64,000 bases of DNA from Tricholoma matsutake. Its lineage: Eukaryota > Basidiomycota > Agaricomycetes > Agaricales > Tricholomataceae. The notes below the pieces were generated by a model. That model searched no databases. It was not told the origin of the DNA and saw only the letters and a list, made by a program, of their open reading frames with translations. The DNA lies in NCBI GenBank assembly GCA_026075535.2, contig AP026540.1:620001-684000 (forward strand). Direction: 5' to 3'. Positions 48,721-60,167 of the stretch are shown here, in pieces; positions within the stretch are counted from its first letter, which is position 1, and the number at the start of each line of letters is the position of its first letter. The position numbers and the translations under genes are program-made.

Positions 48721-48959
48721 AATGAGAAAAAACAAGCAAGGAACATAGAAAACTTACCTAGGGCCCAAACAACATGTAGCATCATTTGGGCCAGAGCCTC
48801 ATCCTTGTTCTCCTAGCCCCAGCCCCAGCCCCTTCAGTGTATTTGGACCATTACAAATGGACCAACTAATGGTGGCTTTAAGCTGTTTGAAATGGTCCAG
48901 CTAATCTGGGCCCATGGATTATAACAGACCATAGTAGATAAGTGGGCTCATGTGGTAGA

Positions 48960-49125
48960 TATAAGGTCATGGAAATAGGATGGGCTTATGGGTGATATGA
49001 GTACTGCTATAGGCCATGGGCCCATGGGTCAAGTCAATACTGCAGTGGACCATATGATGGATAGGCCCATGGGTCATGTCAACACTATAGTGGAACATAT
49101 GATGGATGGGCCCATGGGTCAAAGG
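48960..49125. repeat. Tandem repeat, unit about 45 bp
   Basis: GCCCATGGGTCA...TGGACCATATGATGGATGG occurs about three and a half times with small changes. It lies just downstream of the TET/JBP gene stop (49326). Confidence 0.7.
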
Positions 49126-49325
49126 AAGACACACAAGGGTCTCCACAAGGTCACATGTATTGGTGCATGGCATCCTTCAAAGGTTATGTTCTCTGTTGGG
49201 CATGCTGGTCAAAATATGTTGAAGTGCTAGCTCCACATCATTACATCAGAAGATAACCATACAAAAGTTCATTTGTCACCCAGTATGATATTGTATCATG
49301 AAATAAAATTGGAAATACAAATCAT

Positions 49326-50706
49326 TCAGACTGGCACAGATGAGAAAGTCTTGGTCACTGTCGTCCACTCAGGCGATCTCATCCTCATCCTCTCATGAAC
49401 ATTATCCCTCATATATTGGGCAATACATACCTGGTTCCCATTAATCTCTGAAAATACATGTTGGATTACCTTTCCCAGCAGGAAAACCATTGTTCCCAAA
49501 GGATAATCCAGCTCCAATCCAAGGTTCTTGAGTTTCAACTGAGCTCCCTTTTCATAATCTCCGATGGTCGTTAAACAGTCGTACCATGGGCCTTGGGAAT
49601 TGTTGTCCCGATGCATAGGGGTGATGCAATTACTGATCAAACCATATCCTGAGAAAGGTGTCGTCCACAGCTGTAAAACCTCTAGCACCTCCTCACCATC
49701 CTTTACCATGTCTGGAGAATCTCCCACCTTCTTCAGCACCCCCCGACCAATCTCATACAGTTCAGGATGAACAATGCTGAGCAAGGCACCCATCAGTGCG
49801 AACGATTCTGAAGTTTCTTTCAGCCATCCAAGTGTGTTCAGGTTCTCCGATCTCACCTTCAAGGTCTTTGAAATCTCGGGCTTGAATTTAGGAGTCTAGA
49901 ACAATCAGAAGATAGAATTAAAGGCCCTGAAATATAAAAACCTTCAACTTACATTGTGTGCTTGCTGGAACCAAGCTGGCGAGAGATTGATATTGCCAGG
50001 ATAAGGCTGACATTTTCCAGGAGATTTATAATATTGAGGATCTGAACACCATTTTGTGCGAGTCGGATTCAGAGTAAGGGATCCTCTGAGAGATTGATCC
50101 ATCTTCAGTGCAGCCTCCCAAAGAATTCTCTACAAGCCAAGTGATAGTTGAATGAATCAGAGGGGGGTATTATTATATCAACAAGTTCTCACCTGGCTTT
50201 CAGGGCTCAGGATGCCAGGCAGGAACCAAAGTAGGATCTGTTCATGCATGTCTAGGACAATGGTCGGCTGGGTAAGTAGTCTCTGTCCACCATAACGGCT
50301 TGTCACAATCAAGGAATCCTCCTTGGAGTCGTTCCGACCAGTCAGTCTCTTTGATAACATGTTTGAGTTGTATCTTTGCACATCAAGATCATTGAATTTC
50401 ACTGAAATCATTTAGCCAGAAATTTCAAATTGACAAAATCTAAATATTACTTCTATTGCAATAAGCATCAGCTGCCATTGTTGCCATTTGTTCACAGTCA
50501 ACTGCGAGTTGAACTGATAGTGAAAGTGGAGGAAGTGGGCCAGGATTCTCTTGGTTATAGATTGGCCAAATTGCCTTCATCTTTGCGAGATCAGGAATGT
50601 TCTGATTCTCATGGAGCTTCCTTGAAATCACCCACCAAAATTGGGCTCGGAGGTAGTCCGAAACAGTGTCGGTCAAGAAGAAAGGTGAGTTAGATGGTAA
50701 TGACAT
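49326..50706 (-). CDS. TET/JBP-family 2-oxoglutarate/Fe(II) dioxygenase (5-methylcytosine oxidase-like)
   Basis: Four exons (50706-50451, 50401-50193, 50129-49953, 49895-49326) join to 1212 nt, 403 aa, with no stop. All three introns are GT-AG of 49-63 nt. The start MSLPSNSPFFLTD is the first ATG of the open frame. A conserved segment IVLDMHEQILLWFLPGILSP (about 134-153) leads to the catalytic double-stranded beta helix. Metal and cosubstrate residues are visible: H309 and D311 in PMHRDNNSQ, H360 in GKVIQHVF, and R377 in CIAQYMRDNVHER. TET/JBP enzymes oxidise 5-methylcytosine or thymine in DNA; expanded basidiomycete members are known to associate with KDZ transposons. A divergent partner starts 304 bp upstream, and an intact KDZ gene lies 2.8 kb beyond. 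Activity of this copy is inferred, not shown. Confidence 0.87.
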
Positions 50707-51009
50707 GTTGAATCCAATGAATCTGACATAGACAACAGATTGTATTTATATAAATCAGAGGGGCCTTTATCTACTGATCACTCAAATCAATCTGATATCT
50801 GACATTCCAATTGTCAAGAATGTCCAGTGAAATGAAATGTGGCTGCGATTATTGTCCATCCCGATCCTGATCCTGATTGATGTTATCTTTCATCTATGAA
50901 CATCATCTGAACATCATCAGTGACTTTGATCTCCGATACCGATAAGCAATCAATGATAGATGTTGATTTCTCTAATCATTCTCATCAATATCTATCATTA
51001 CTCCCGACA

Positions 51010-52602
51010 ATGAGTGCTCCGAAAGTAACATGCCAGGCAGTTGTTGATTATCTCTGCTCCCGGGCTAGAGCAGCGACACTTGAAGCTAAACAGCCTCATC
51101 ATCAGTTGGGTCTCAATGAGTATTATCATATTTGGAAAGCCAGGATGAAGCAAGAACTTGTAAGTTGCATTACTCCTACATAACTACATTTTTATCCAGT
51201 GTTAGGGGATTCTGGAAATTATACTTGGATGGATGATCCTTGAGAACAAGTTCCTTTATCTCACCCCTTTTCAAAAAAGACTGCACTCCTTGGTCATGGA
51301 TGTATCAAGTTTGGACATCAGCACATTCAAGGGAAGCCTTTCGTCGCTCAGGGAGGCTACTACCGACATCAACTTGACAAGGATTGTGGAACTATACCTC
51401 GATCCTTGGTGGATCATCAGTACTCCCATGGTCATCAATCCAGACCTTTTCCCAGATGTACCAAGATTCCGGAATGTGGTATGTAGCACTACATCTCATT
51501 ATTAGATACTAGAATGATAATATTTTTTATTGATAACAGGTGGGGCCAGGTGTCAATGAAATTGCCCCTTCCTTCCGATCAAGGGTTTTGCTTGATGTCA
51601 GCCAAAGTCAGCAGGACTCGTTGCTGGCATTGGGAATGGTACATGTGGCTGTGGGAGAGCTCTTGATAGATAGAAAGGGAAGATCTTGTAGATGATGAGG
51701 TCTCCGATGTGGAATGTCCAGTCCGACTTACCTTGCCTTTAACCCGGTGATCAAAAGAGATAATGGAGTCTTGATGATTGGAAGTCTGCTTATGGCTATG
51801 CAACTTATGTAACGATCAACATTGGATATATTTACTTGAAACTTGAGAGATGGTCAAATCACCAACCATGAGCATCAACTGGAATGTATTGCCAGCATTT
51901 ATCCATGAAGGTGTCATTGATTTCCCCTTTTTGAACAATGCCAAAGCACAGGAATTCATGGATCTTCTCTGCTCACAGAGTTTGTTCATGGCAGCAATCA
52001 GTCCCAATAGTAATCATTCAACGGAGCATAAATTGCCATATCTGCAAATGATTAGAGAAGAATCGGTAAGTGAACCAATGGGAACTGTCATTTCATTTGG
52101 TTTTCTAAAATCGGACAGGCTGCGGGTCGACAATTCCTGGGGAAATGTTATCTGAAGAGTTTCCACATTATAGTTCCAGAAGTTTATAAGCAAATGCATC
52201 ATATTGTCAAGGCAGAAGAAGAGCTCCTTGGACTCCTTGAAAAGATTAGAGGATTGCATTCTAATTACTTACAAGAACATCCCACCACTAGTGGCCAGAA
52301 AAGACAGCCCTGGTTCTCAATATCTTTGAACAACCAGTGGGGTATGAGTCTGGAGCAAGCACTTCAGGCACATAGAGAATTTGTGAGTGATCCTCTTCAT
52401 CTTGGATTTAATTTTAAATGTAACTGGACAATGCTCATTGTGATCATCTTAGAACATCACTGGTGATGAAACCACCAGGCAACACCATGCTATACTTCCA
52501 AGGGAACTCCTACCTGCTATGATGGCAGGATATCGAAACATGTTGGAGAGTCAAACAAGAGTGGCTAGTATTCGGGCAGCTATACAGGATGATTTGAGAT
52601 AA
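51010..52602 (+). CDS. Unknown multi-exon gene divergent from the TET/JBP gene
   Basis: Likely start ATG 51010 (MSAPKVTCQAVVDYLCSR); an in-frame ATG also lies at 50956. Exons 51010-51159, 51206-51478 and from 51540 are bounded by good GT-AG introns. A later exon (about 51850-52065) reads MSINWNVLPAFIHEGVIDF. An intron at 52066-52119 leads to AAGRQFLGKCYLKSFHIIV and a coiled helical stretch (VKAEEELLGLLEKIRG). After a further intron (about 52384-52451) comes NITGDETTRQHHAILP, ending at TAA 52602. The joint between about 51640 and 51850 is unresolved: a frameshift or unseen introns. No domain is recognised. Shares a 303-bp upstream region with the dioxygenase gene, suggesting co-regulation or common cargo status. 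Confidence 0.5.
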
Positions 52603-52736
52603 TGGAGAGAGGCTTACCTATGGAATTATATATTGGATAATCATTATTTACATTTGGACCATGAAAGATATTTGAATGTATGTGAAACGATTACAACAAT
52701 ATAAAACCACCCTGCAAAATGAAAGTGAGATCAATC

Positions 52737-53517
52737 CAAGAAAATGACCTGACAAAATGGCCAGATAAGTATTCAGGTCATCTACTGTCGGGTCATTTTG
52801 TCGGGTCATTTTGTTGGGTCATTTTGTCAGGTCATTTTGTCGGGTCATTTTGTCAGGTCATTTTGTCGGGTCATTTTGTCAGGTCATTTTGTCGGGTCAT
52901 TTTGTCGGGTCATTTTGTCGGGTCATTTTGTCGGGTCATTTTGTCGGGTTATTTTGTCAGGTCATTTTGTCAGGTCATTTTGTCAGGTCATTTTGTCGGA
53001 TCATCTTGTCGGGTCATCTGGTGTCAGGACAAAATGGCCAGATAAGTATTCTGACCCAACACCAGATGACCTGACAGTAGATGACCTGACCAGATGATCC
53101 GACAAAACGACCTGATGCAATGACCCGACAAAATGACCCGACAAAATGACCCAACAAAATGACCTGACAAAATGACCTGACAAAATGACCCAACAAAATG
53201 ACCTGACAAAATGACCCAACAAAATGACCCAACAAAATGACCTGACAAAATGACCTGACAAAATGACCCAACAAAATGACCCGACAAAATGACCCAACAA
53301 AATGACCCAACACAATGAGCCAACACCAGATGACCCTACACTATGACCCGATAAAACAAGTCGTTTATCATTTTGTCGGGTCGTTTATCAGGTCATCTAG
53401 TGTCGGGTCATCTAGTGTCGGGTCGGAATACTTATCTGGCCATTTCGCCAGGTCATTTTGTTGGGTCATTTCATCGGGTTATCTAGTGTTGGGTTGGGAC
53501 ACTTATGTACTACTACT
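52737..53517. repeat. Inverted minisatellite array, 13-bp unit
   Basis: Unit TCATTTTGTCGGG repeats in plus orientation (52790-53020), then inverted as CCCGACAAAATGA (53100-53330), then plus again (53365-53500). GGCCAGATAAGTATTC occurs at 52758 and 53035 and inverted at 53428. Most unit variants are TCGGG, TTGGG or TCAGG, that is CpG decay. It fills the gap between two convergent genes. Long open frames across it encode only the reiterated SGHFVGSFCRVIL peptide and are not genes. Confidence 0.93.
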
Positions 53518-56500
53518 CTAATCAATATTCACCCCCAATCTAATAAATGACTTCCTTGCTGTATCAGCAAAATCCTCCCACATCGCCTCCTGTTGTGCAG
53601 CATAGATCTTATGTCCATGAGAGTAATCAGCCTCTTTTCTCTTCCTCCACTCCGCTGCCCGATGATTGAAGTATGCTGTTGTCCATTTCATCTCATACTG
53701 AACAAGGGTGTTTTCCTCCATCACTCGTTCAAATGCTGCTTTGGCTCTCAGCCAGTTCACCCGGTGAACTACATATATATCTTTAGTTTTACACATCAGT
53801 CAATCTTTCATCCACTCACATTCTTTCATATAATTAGATGACAAACTGTCACCCTCGACATCCATATACCAGAACCATGGCAATGAATCATGCTTCCATC
53901 CAGACTCCTTTGGGTTTATCAACGTAGTACTCATCTTTAGATGGCTCTGATCAAGGATTTGGAATCGATCTAGCATTTCTTTTGAAGCTCCCAATGACAC
54001 CAGGGCTTCCCTACCAGCCTGATAGTTTTGAGCATAGAGTTGTAAGGCCTGGTTGGTAGAGTGAATACCATCCCAAGATTTCATTTTTCCTGTTTTAGGT
54101 CCCTTGAGTTGGATCTTCATAATGAATAAGAAAGCTTTCTTTCCCAGCATGAGCCTGATCCCTTTGAGGTTGTCGTTGCACTGCCCACTCTGAAGTTCTG
54201 TCTCAAGCTTTGCCAGCTCCACCAGCCCTCTCTCTCTGATTGCTTTGGCAGTCAGAGATGATGGCAATGCAATGACGGAAGTCTCAGGCCTGTTCCCCGA
54301 TCCCACATCATTGAATGGGTTGGATGAAACAGGGCAAGAGATTAGATCAATCTCACCATCGTCATCAGTGACGAAGACTTTGGAGGGTTCATAGGAGGAA
54401 CTGATATTTTCCTCTGATGAGTCAGGTCGGAGCAAGTGATTTGCTTTCCTCTGATGATCCAAGATTCTTGTGAGAAGCCGACTTCGTTTCTTAGTAATTT
54501 CAATTTGCTTGGTTGTTGTCGGGACACCACCAACCTGTCTCAGGTAACTTTGTAATGACAGCCTATCCCAAGAAAGGAGTGAAAATGCTGACAATAGCTT
54601 TACTAAATGCTTACTGAGACTCTTGAATTGAGATCCCTTCCGAAAGGAATTCCACTGAAGAGACTTTGCCTGAAGGCTGTTCTCGGCTCAATTGTAACTG
54701 CATCTCGGCTTTACCTGGGGCTGATCCAGGTAATGCTTGAGTTCAGGAGATTGGAAATAAGAAATGAAGAGGACAGTACCTTGTTTGCATTTCAGGGCAT
54801 AGTAATCCATACTCTTGACATTTTCATCCCTATTTTGTTGCACCATCATCTCACCCTCTCTCCAAGCTTCTAAATCTGCTGGTGCTGCTGACTCAGTCAG
54901 TTTCTTATAGGATTCTTCCAACCCCTTCAACAAATTCATTGCCCATTTCATCTTCCAAACCAATGATGATTCTACATTGAGTAACACAGTCAATATTCAG
55001 TGTAGGGGAAGGATGATGAGACATTTACTCATGCCGATTAGCTTTTTCCAGTTCAAGTGATTCATGTGGTCATCCAGAATTTCATTCCGATGGGCCATAG
55101 TCGCACTCTTGGCACTTCGGGATGTTTTGTTCAAGACAGCCCACAAAGTTTCCACAATTTCGCCATCAATTACACCACTCCCTGGCACATACACCAATGT
55201 ATATCTAGGAAGGCAATCATCAACATGTCCTACCACATGAAAGTCCCCGATCGCTCCTGTGATCCTAAGACCTTCTGGGATAGACAGAAAGGGTGACTGA
55301 TTCACTCGGAGGTGAAAGTTGATTATCCACTGACAAAAGATGTCGTATACGAGTAGCGATCGATTGATCCCCTTCATCGTCTTGCTGTTCAGGGCTTTAC
55401 AAATTGCATGGTCGATGTTTTTCTGCCTGTAAATTCAGATGAAAGGGCTTGTAAATTGAGGATTTGTGATGGGAAGAGACTTACTGCTCTCCTTTTTGAA
55501 AGTCAACGGTGGCCTCAGGTTGAAAAAATCCATGCCGAAGACAAACCACCGATCTGATACCAGTTGCATCATAGCCAGCAACATTGACATTCTGATCAGC
55601 TTTGAACGAGTTGCATGTACAGGGAGGCTGCTTGAATTCCCTGGCTATCTTGAGGTGAGCTTTATAATCCGAGCTCTCTGTCATAAAGCTCTGGCCATTT
55701 GTCAGTGGCACATCATCCTCGGGTTGTTTCTGACGTTGATGAGAAGCTGTAAAATTCCCATCAATGGCAAAAGACCGAGTATAAACCCATCTAAAATATC
55801 TTTAGTGTTTATCAGGGACTTGGTGTAGAAGTAGTGCTTGCTGTTCTTCATCATTCTTCCAATCTTCAGGCAAATTAATCCCAACCTGTGGACAGGTGGG
55901 GCAAAGGACAGCGAGATCCCTGAGTCCTGGACTTTCAACATTATGCCCAAATCCATGCCACTTCAGATGTTTGAGGTTCCAGAATTGCCTTGTACAGCAG
56001 AGAAGTTCCTGATATTGGTCCTGGCAGATTACATGAGTATCAGTGTTGTGATGATCAGTATTTCAATTGGTGGGATGGAGCTTACTGGAATAGTTTTGGG
56101 AAAGCATGTGGAGGTAAATCTCCTCAGCTTCTGGTAGTAATGCCAAGCAGAGGATTTGCACTCCTGGTTTTTGGCAAGGAAGGAATCTAGACCTTCAAAT
56201 GTGAACAAGGTCTTGACTTGCTTGAAGGAGGCAGGGAAGAAGTGCAGATCAAGGGCCTGTATATCATCAGGTATGTGTCCAGGGCACCTGCACCATTGGA
56301 TCGGAAGATGGTGGACACCATTGCTATGAACGATGACTAGTACATTCTTTGCATAGGTAGTTTTATCCCTAACATCTCTCTCCAGCAATGATCCATCGTC
56401 TTCCAATTCCATTTGAGAGAAAGGAACTGAGCCAAACTCGAGGTCATCATCATCATCCAATAACTCAGATGGGAGATCAGGAAGGCTGAACAGCCATTCA

Positions 56501-57155
56501 TCCTCACCCTCTTCTTGGTGGGAGTCATCACTGGGGTTTGAGGGGCATAGCTTCCCACCATGACCGAAGTGAAGGGTAAGACCGGCCTGTAGAAGGGTGG
56601 AATCTTTGAAGTACTCATTTTCCCAGTGTTGAATCTTGTGAAAGGGGTTGTTCCGATGAGCCTTCTGACAACAGTCCTTGCAAAACATCGGATGTCCAAG
56701 ACAGTCCAAACAATGCCAGTCTCCCAATGACCCACAGCTGCTGCAAAGCATCTCAATCGGAGGTGCCTCGGATGAGAGAATACGTGCTAAATAGAACTTC
56801 CTTTTATGCAGGTAATCCCTCATGTAGTCATTTTGTGACTGAATACAAAAGGTCAAAAAGGTATCGAGGGCCAAATGGGTAAGGCTCTCACCTTAGACTT
56901 TGGAAGTTGGAGGGGTTCTAAGAGCACATTGTCAAAGTTAATATTTTGTTCATCTTCAACTGAAACTGAGGGAGTCAATCCTTTGATAGGTTTGGAAGGG
57001 GACTTGGATGGGGACATGGAGGAGTGTGAATTTTGCTTGCTAACTTTTGTCTTCTTCACCAGGCCTCGAGCTGTGTAATGGCTGGTAGTGCTGATAATTA
57101 GAGTGTCACCACTGGCTATATTTCTGAGATTATGATTGAATTTTTTGATAGGCAT
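53518..57155 (-). CDS. KDZ-family transposase with CxC2 cysteine cluster (1067 aa), apparently intact
   Basis: Nine exons: 57155-56892, 56838-56086, 56020-55842, 55790-55485, 55426-55029, 54971-54780, 54720-54615, 54562-53820 and 53780-53518. They total 3204 nt with consistent phases and no stop. Intron 55841-55791 is GC-AG (GCAAGC...TTTTAG); without it a TAA at 55802-55804 would interrupt. The CxC2 cluster at residues 120-149 reads CSSCGSLGDWHCLDC...FCKDCC. Then VIVHSNGVHHLPIQWCRCPG (256-275). The KDZ core has TGIRSVVCLRHGFF, LLVYDIFCQW, IGDFHVVGH and IDGEIVETLWAVLN (about 475-605). The tail WLRAKAAFERVMEEN...EMKWTTAYF is characteristic of the family. It should act in the nucleus as a DDE-type transposase. 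Convergent with the unknown gene across the minisatellite, divergent from the PIF nuclease. Splicing is by inspection. Confidence 0.85.
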
Positions 57156-57365
57156 GAGATGTTGGTTGCTTGTGTGAACTGCTGACTAACCATCAATCAT
57201 TGGATGTGAGGGTCCCAGGGCAATTCAGACCTGCCGGTGGTGCTGAAGAAATTCATTCACTCATAGCTCTTAATGGATCACTTCATGATTATTGATATTG
57301 ACTGATCGATAGACGCCTATGATAGTATTTCGAGAGCATTCCAATGAAATGTGCAAATCATCACC

Positions 57366-58637
57366 ATGGTTCCTCCCCATCAGCAAAATTCCTCAAAGCA
57401 AGAGCTTTTTGCTCAAATTGCTCAGCAACTTGTTGTTCTGATCGTCAACATTGTCATTCCTGAAACCTTGAAGATTATACAGCAGTATTATTTCAAGGAG
57501 CCATGTTACACGTCAATTCTCACAGGGCAGGCTTGGGTCAATGAACTACTCCATGGTCATCCAAAGCGCATTCGCACAGCTCTTGGAATGAATAAGCAAG
57601 TTTTCAGGGCTCTCATGTCTGAATTACGAGGGATGGGCCATGGGGATTCCAAGTACATCACTCTTGAAGAGCAGCTTGCTATTTTTCTATATTGTTGTGT
57701 CACTGGTCTTCCTATCCGCCATCTTGAGGAAAGGTTTCAACATGCTCCCGAGATGATATCTGTGTAAAAAATTCATTTATTTCTGCTATCATCATTTTGG
57801 ACTCATAGGTTCACAGATACTTCTGTAAAATGGCTTGTATCTTTGCATTTGCTCCTTTCAATTCCAAATACATAAAACAAATATCCCCCAACAATCCACC
57901 TTCATCAAGACTTTTCAACAATTTGAAATTATGGCCTTTTCTCCAATCTGCCCTTGGGGCAATCAATGGTAGCCACATCCATGCCACTGCTCGTGCTGAG
58001 TATCATGAAGTGTGGCGCAACCGGAAGGGCTTCATATCACAGAACTGCTTGTTCAGTTGTTTGTTCAATCTTCTTTTCACATATGTCCTTACCGGATGGG
58101 AGGGCTCTGCATCAGATGCCTGAGTTTATAAAAGTGCAATCTCTGATGATCTAATTGTACCTGAGGGATCATATCTCCTTGCCAATGCAGGCTTCCCACA
58201 TTGCAAGGAGCTTCTTGTTCCCTACTGCGGTATCCATTATCATCTTGCTGAATGGGGGCATGCCTCATTACAGTATGTTTGTGTTTTTCAGTATAAGGCA
58301 TGCCTAAATTCATGAAATGTCCAGACCACAAAATAAGGAGGAGCTTTTCAACTTGCATCACACTCAGGCAAGAAATGTAATCGAGTGCATTTTTGGAGTT
58401 CTCAAGAAGTGCTTTCACATACTTTTGATTGGCCCAGAATATGACATGACAATCCAAGCACAAATTCTGGCAGCATTGTGTGCTATACATAATTTTATTC
58501 GCATTCATGATCATCACGAAGAAGAACTTGCAAGTGAAGAATACCCAAACCAAGGTGGCCACACTGGTGATGGCTTTGTGCAACAAGTCAGCAATGTAGA
58601 AGACAACAACCCAAATAGGGCGGTTGCAGGTCAGTGA
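57366..58637 (+). pseudogene. PIF/Harbinger-like DDE nuclease with catalytic losses
   Basis: Exons 57366-57761, 57809-58272 and 58325-58637 (1173 nt) follow one frame, with a single TGA at 58121-58123 (SASDA*VYKSA) where relatives have Arg. Motifs: EQLAIFLYCCVTGLPIRHLEERFQ (helical N-terminal part), LWPFLQSALGAINGSHIHA, RNRKGFISQN, LLANAGFPHCKELL, and ARNVIECIFGVLKKCF with the third acidic residue Glu. Both catalytic Asp positions read Asn (codons 57965-57967 and 58184-58186). PIF/Harbinger nucleases work with a Myb/SANT partner, and one lies tail-to-tail downstream. The first intron donor GTGTAA is a little weak. The protein cannot be catalytic as read; a non-catalytic DNA-binding role is possible only if the stop is bypassed. 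Confidence 0.8.
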
Positions 58638-58960
58638 AATGAGATTGCACAGTCAATGTGGAATAGCTATCAGGCAATTTTGCAAGAATGCGAGGCCAGT
58701 GACAACGTTGATGAATTTTTGTACAATACAGATGTAGAGTAATACAGTGTACAGTACAGTTAGTGTACAAAAATTTAGGATACAGCTGGCTTCAAGATTG
58801 TTTGGAGAGCATAACACAATGTATTTTCCTGCTGCACATCAGACATGGCTATGAGACTACCGGCAGCATTTGGATTATTGCTATAATAGAATGAAAGAGC
58901 ACCTCATTCATTATCATCAATATGGTCTGCATTTTTGATCAGCTCCATTGCCAACTTGAT

Positions 58961-60167
58961 TCACTGCGCATCCGATTGAAACAGGCTTTGTTGCATAGTC
59001 ATATTAAGATTGTTGATGGCCCCAGTTGCTCCAACGAGAGCAGAGATGCTTGTATTGGTCTTCGTCAATGTTGTTGCACTTGATTGTGGCTTTGAAGCAG
59101 TCTTGGATGGTGGCCGATTGGGCATGTGATCATCCCCTGATGCCCATTTGCGTTTTCCCAATGACTTCGATTTCACTGAGGGCATGCTAGGAGCTGATGC
59201 TGGGGTAGGGGGATGTGAGGATGCTGACGTAGGGGGATGTGAAGATGCCAAAGCAGGGGGCTGTGAGAATCCTGATGTAAGGGGATGCGAAGGGGGCTGT
59301 GAGAATGCCAAAGCAAGAGGGGCTGAGGATGGAGTCGTTGTTGGGACTGATAGGATAGAGAGTGAAGATGAGGCTGTTGCAGGTAGTTGGCCTAATAAAG
59401 GACATGACAACGTTGATGGGAGGGCTGGATCAACAACATCCATGAACGTCAAGCCATCTTGTGTGGCAGGAAAGATGATCCTGGCTGAAGATGAAGGGGC
59501 AGCATGCCCAGTCTCATTAACCTCACCATTCCCATCAATCAAGAGGTTGGGAGGGGCTTGGGCAGTGCCCCTGTGTGCAAATTGACCTTTCGCGATAGAT
59601 TTCTCCATGATTGCTTGCATTTTCGCATATTGTGGAAATGATGCATTGAGGAGCTGACAACAGTACCTTTTCTGTGATTTGAAGGTTAGATACATATGAA
59701 AATAACAATATAATAGGAACATACCTGTTCCTTCCCTAAATTCTTCTCAAAATCCTCGTAATGTTGAAGCTCAGCACTTGTTTGTGCCCAGATACCTGAT
59801 CCAGCAGGCATTGCACCCATTCCCGACCTTCCATAGTAATCCTCAACCACCCTGTACATATCTTTATACTAGTAGAATGGTAAAATGGAGGAAAAGGATG
59901 TAGAATGATTATATCATGCACCATAGTAAACTTGGCTTTGATGGCAGCTATTGTTCGCGGAGAATGTGGGTGCTTGGTGTCAAGATGCAGTTTAGCTGCT
60001 GTCCAGACAACTGGCTTGAAGTTCCCTGGAGAGCTGGCTTCAGAACAGCGGTTGTACAAGAAAGCAACGAGGTCTTCAATTTCTTGATCTGACCACTTCT
60101 TTGCTTGACTCTTCACTGCTTCGGATGTTGTGGCATCATCAGCATTTATGGAGGGGAGCACATCCAT
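58961..60167 (-). CDS. Myb/SANT-like DNA-binding protein (366 aa), PIF/Harbinger partner type
   Basis: Exons 60167-59922, 59868-59725 and 59671-58961 join to 1101 nt with no stop. The N-terminal domain (about residues 20-95) has KKWSDQEIEDLVAFLYN, SPGNFKPVVWTAAKLHL and TIAAIKAKFTMYKDMYRVVE, the trihelix-like Myb/SANT pattern found beside PIF nucleases. GSGIWAQTSAELQHYEDFEKN follows, then QLLNASFPQYAKMQAIME. The middle (about 215-270) is a Ser/Pro-rich tract of repeated SQPP and SSHPPTSA units, and a basic KRKWASGDDHMPNRP stretch may be a nuclear localisation signal. In active PIF systems this protein helps import the nuclease and bind element ends. It is intact while its neighbour nuclease is not. 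Confidence 0.8.

Noticed and set aside
49000..49125. CRISPR-like short repeats
   Set aside because: It is a simple 45-bp tandem repeat without spacers, in a eukaryotic context.
52719..53326. Six overlapping open frames of 87-108 codons encoding SGHFVGSFCRVIL-type repeats
   Set aside because: A 13-bp repeat is not a multiple of three and reads open in all frames of a strand. The peptides are artefacts of the minisatellite. The same holds for 63354-63934.
55802..55804. Premature TAA in the KDZ transposase
   Set aside because: A 51-nt GC-AG intron with correct phase removes it and restores family-like sequence. Kept as a finding to verify, not as a lesion.
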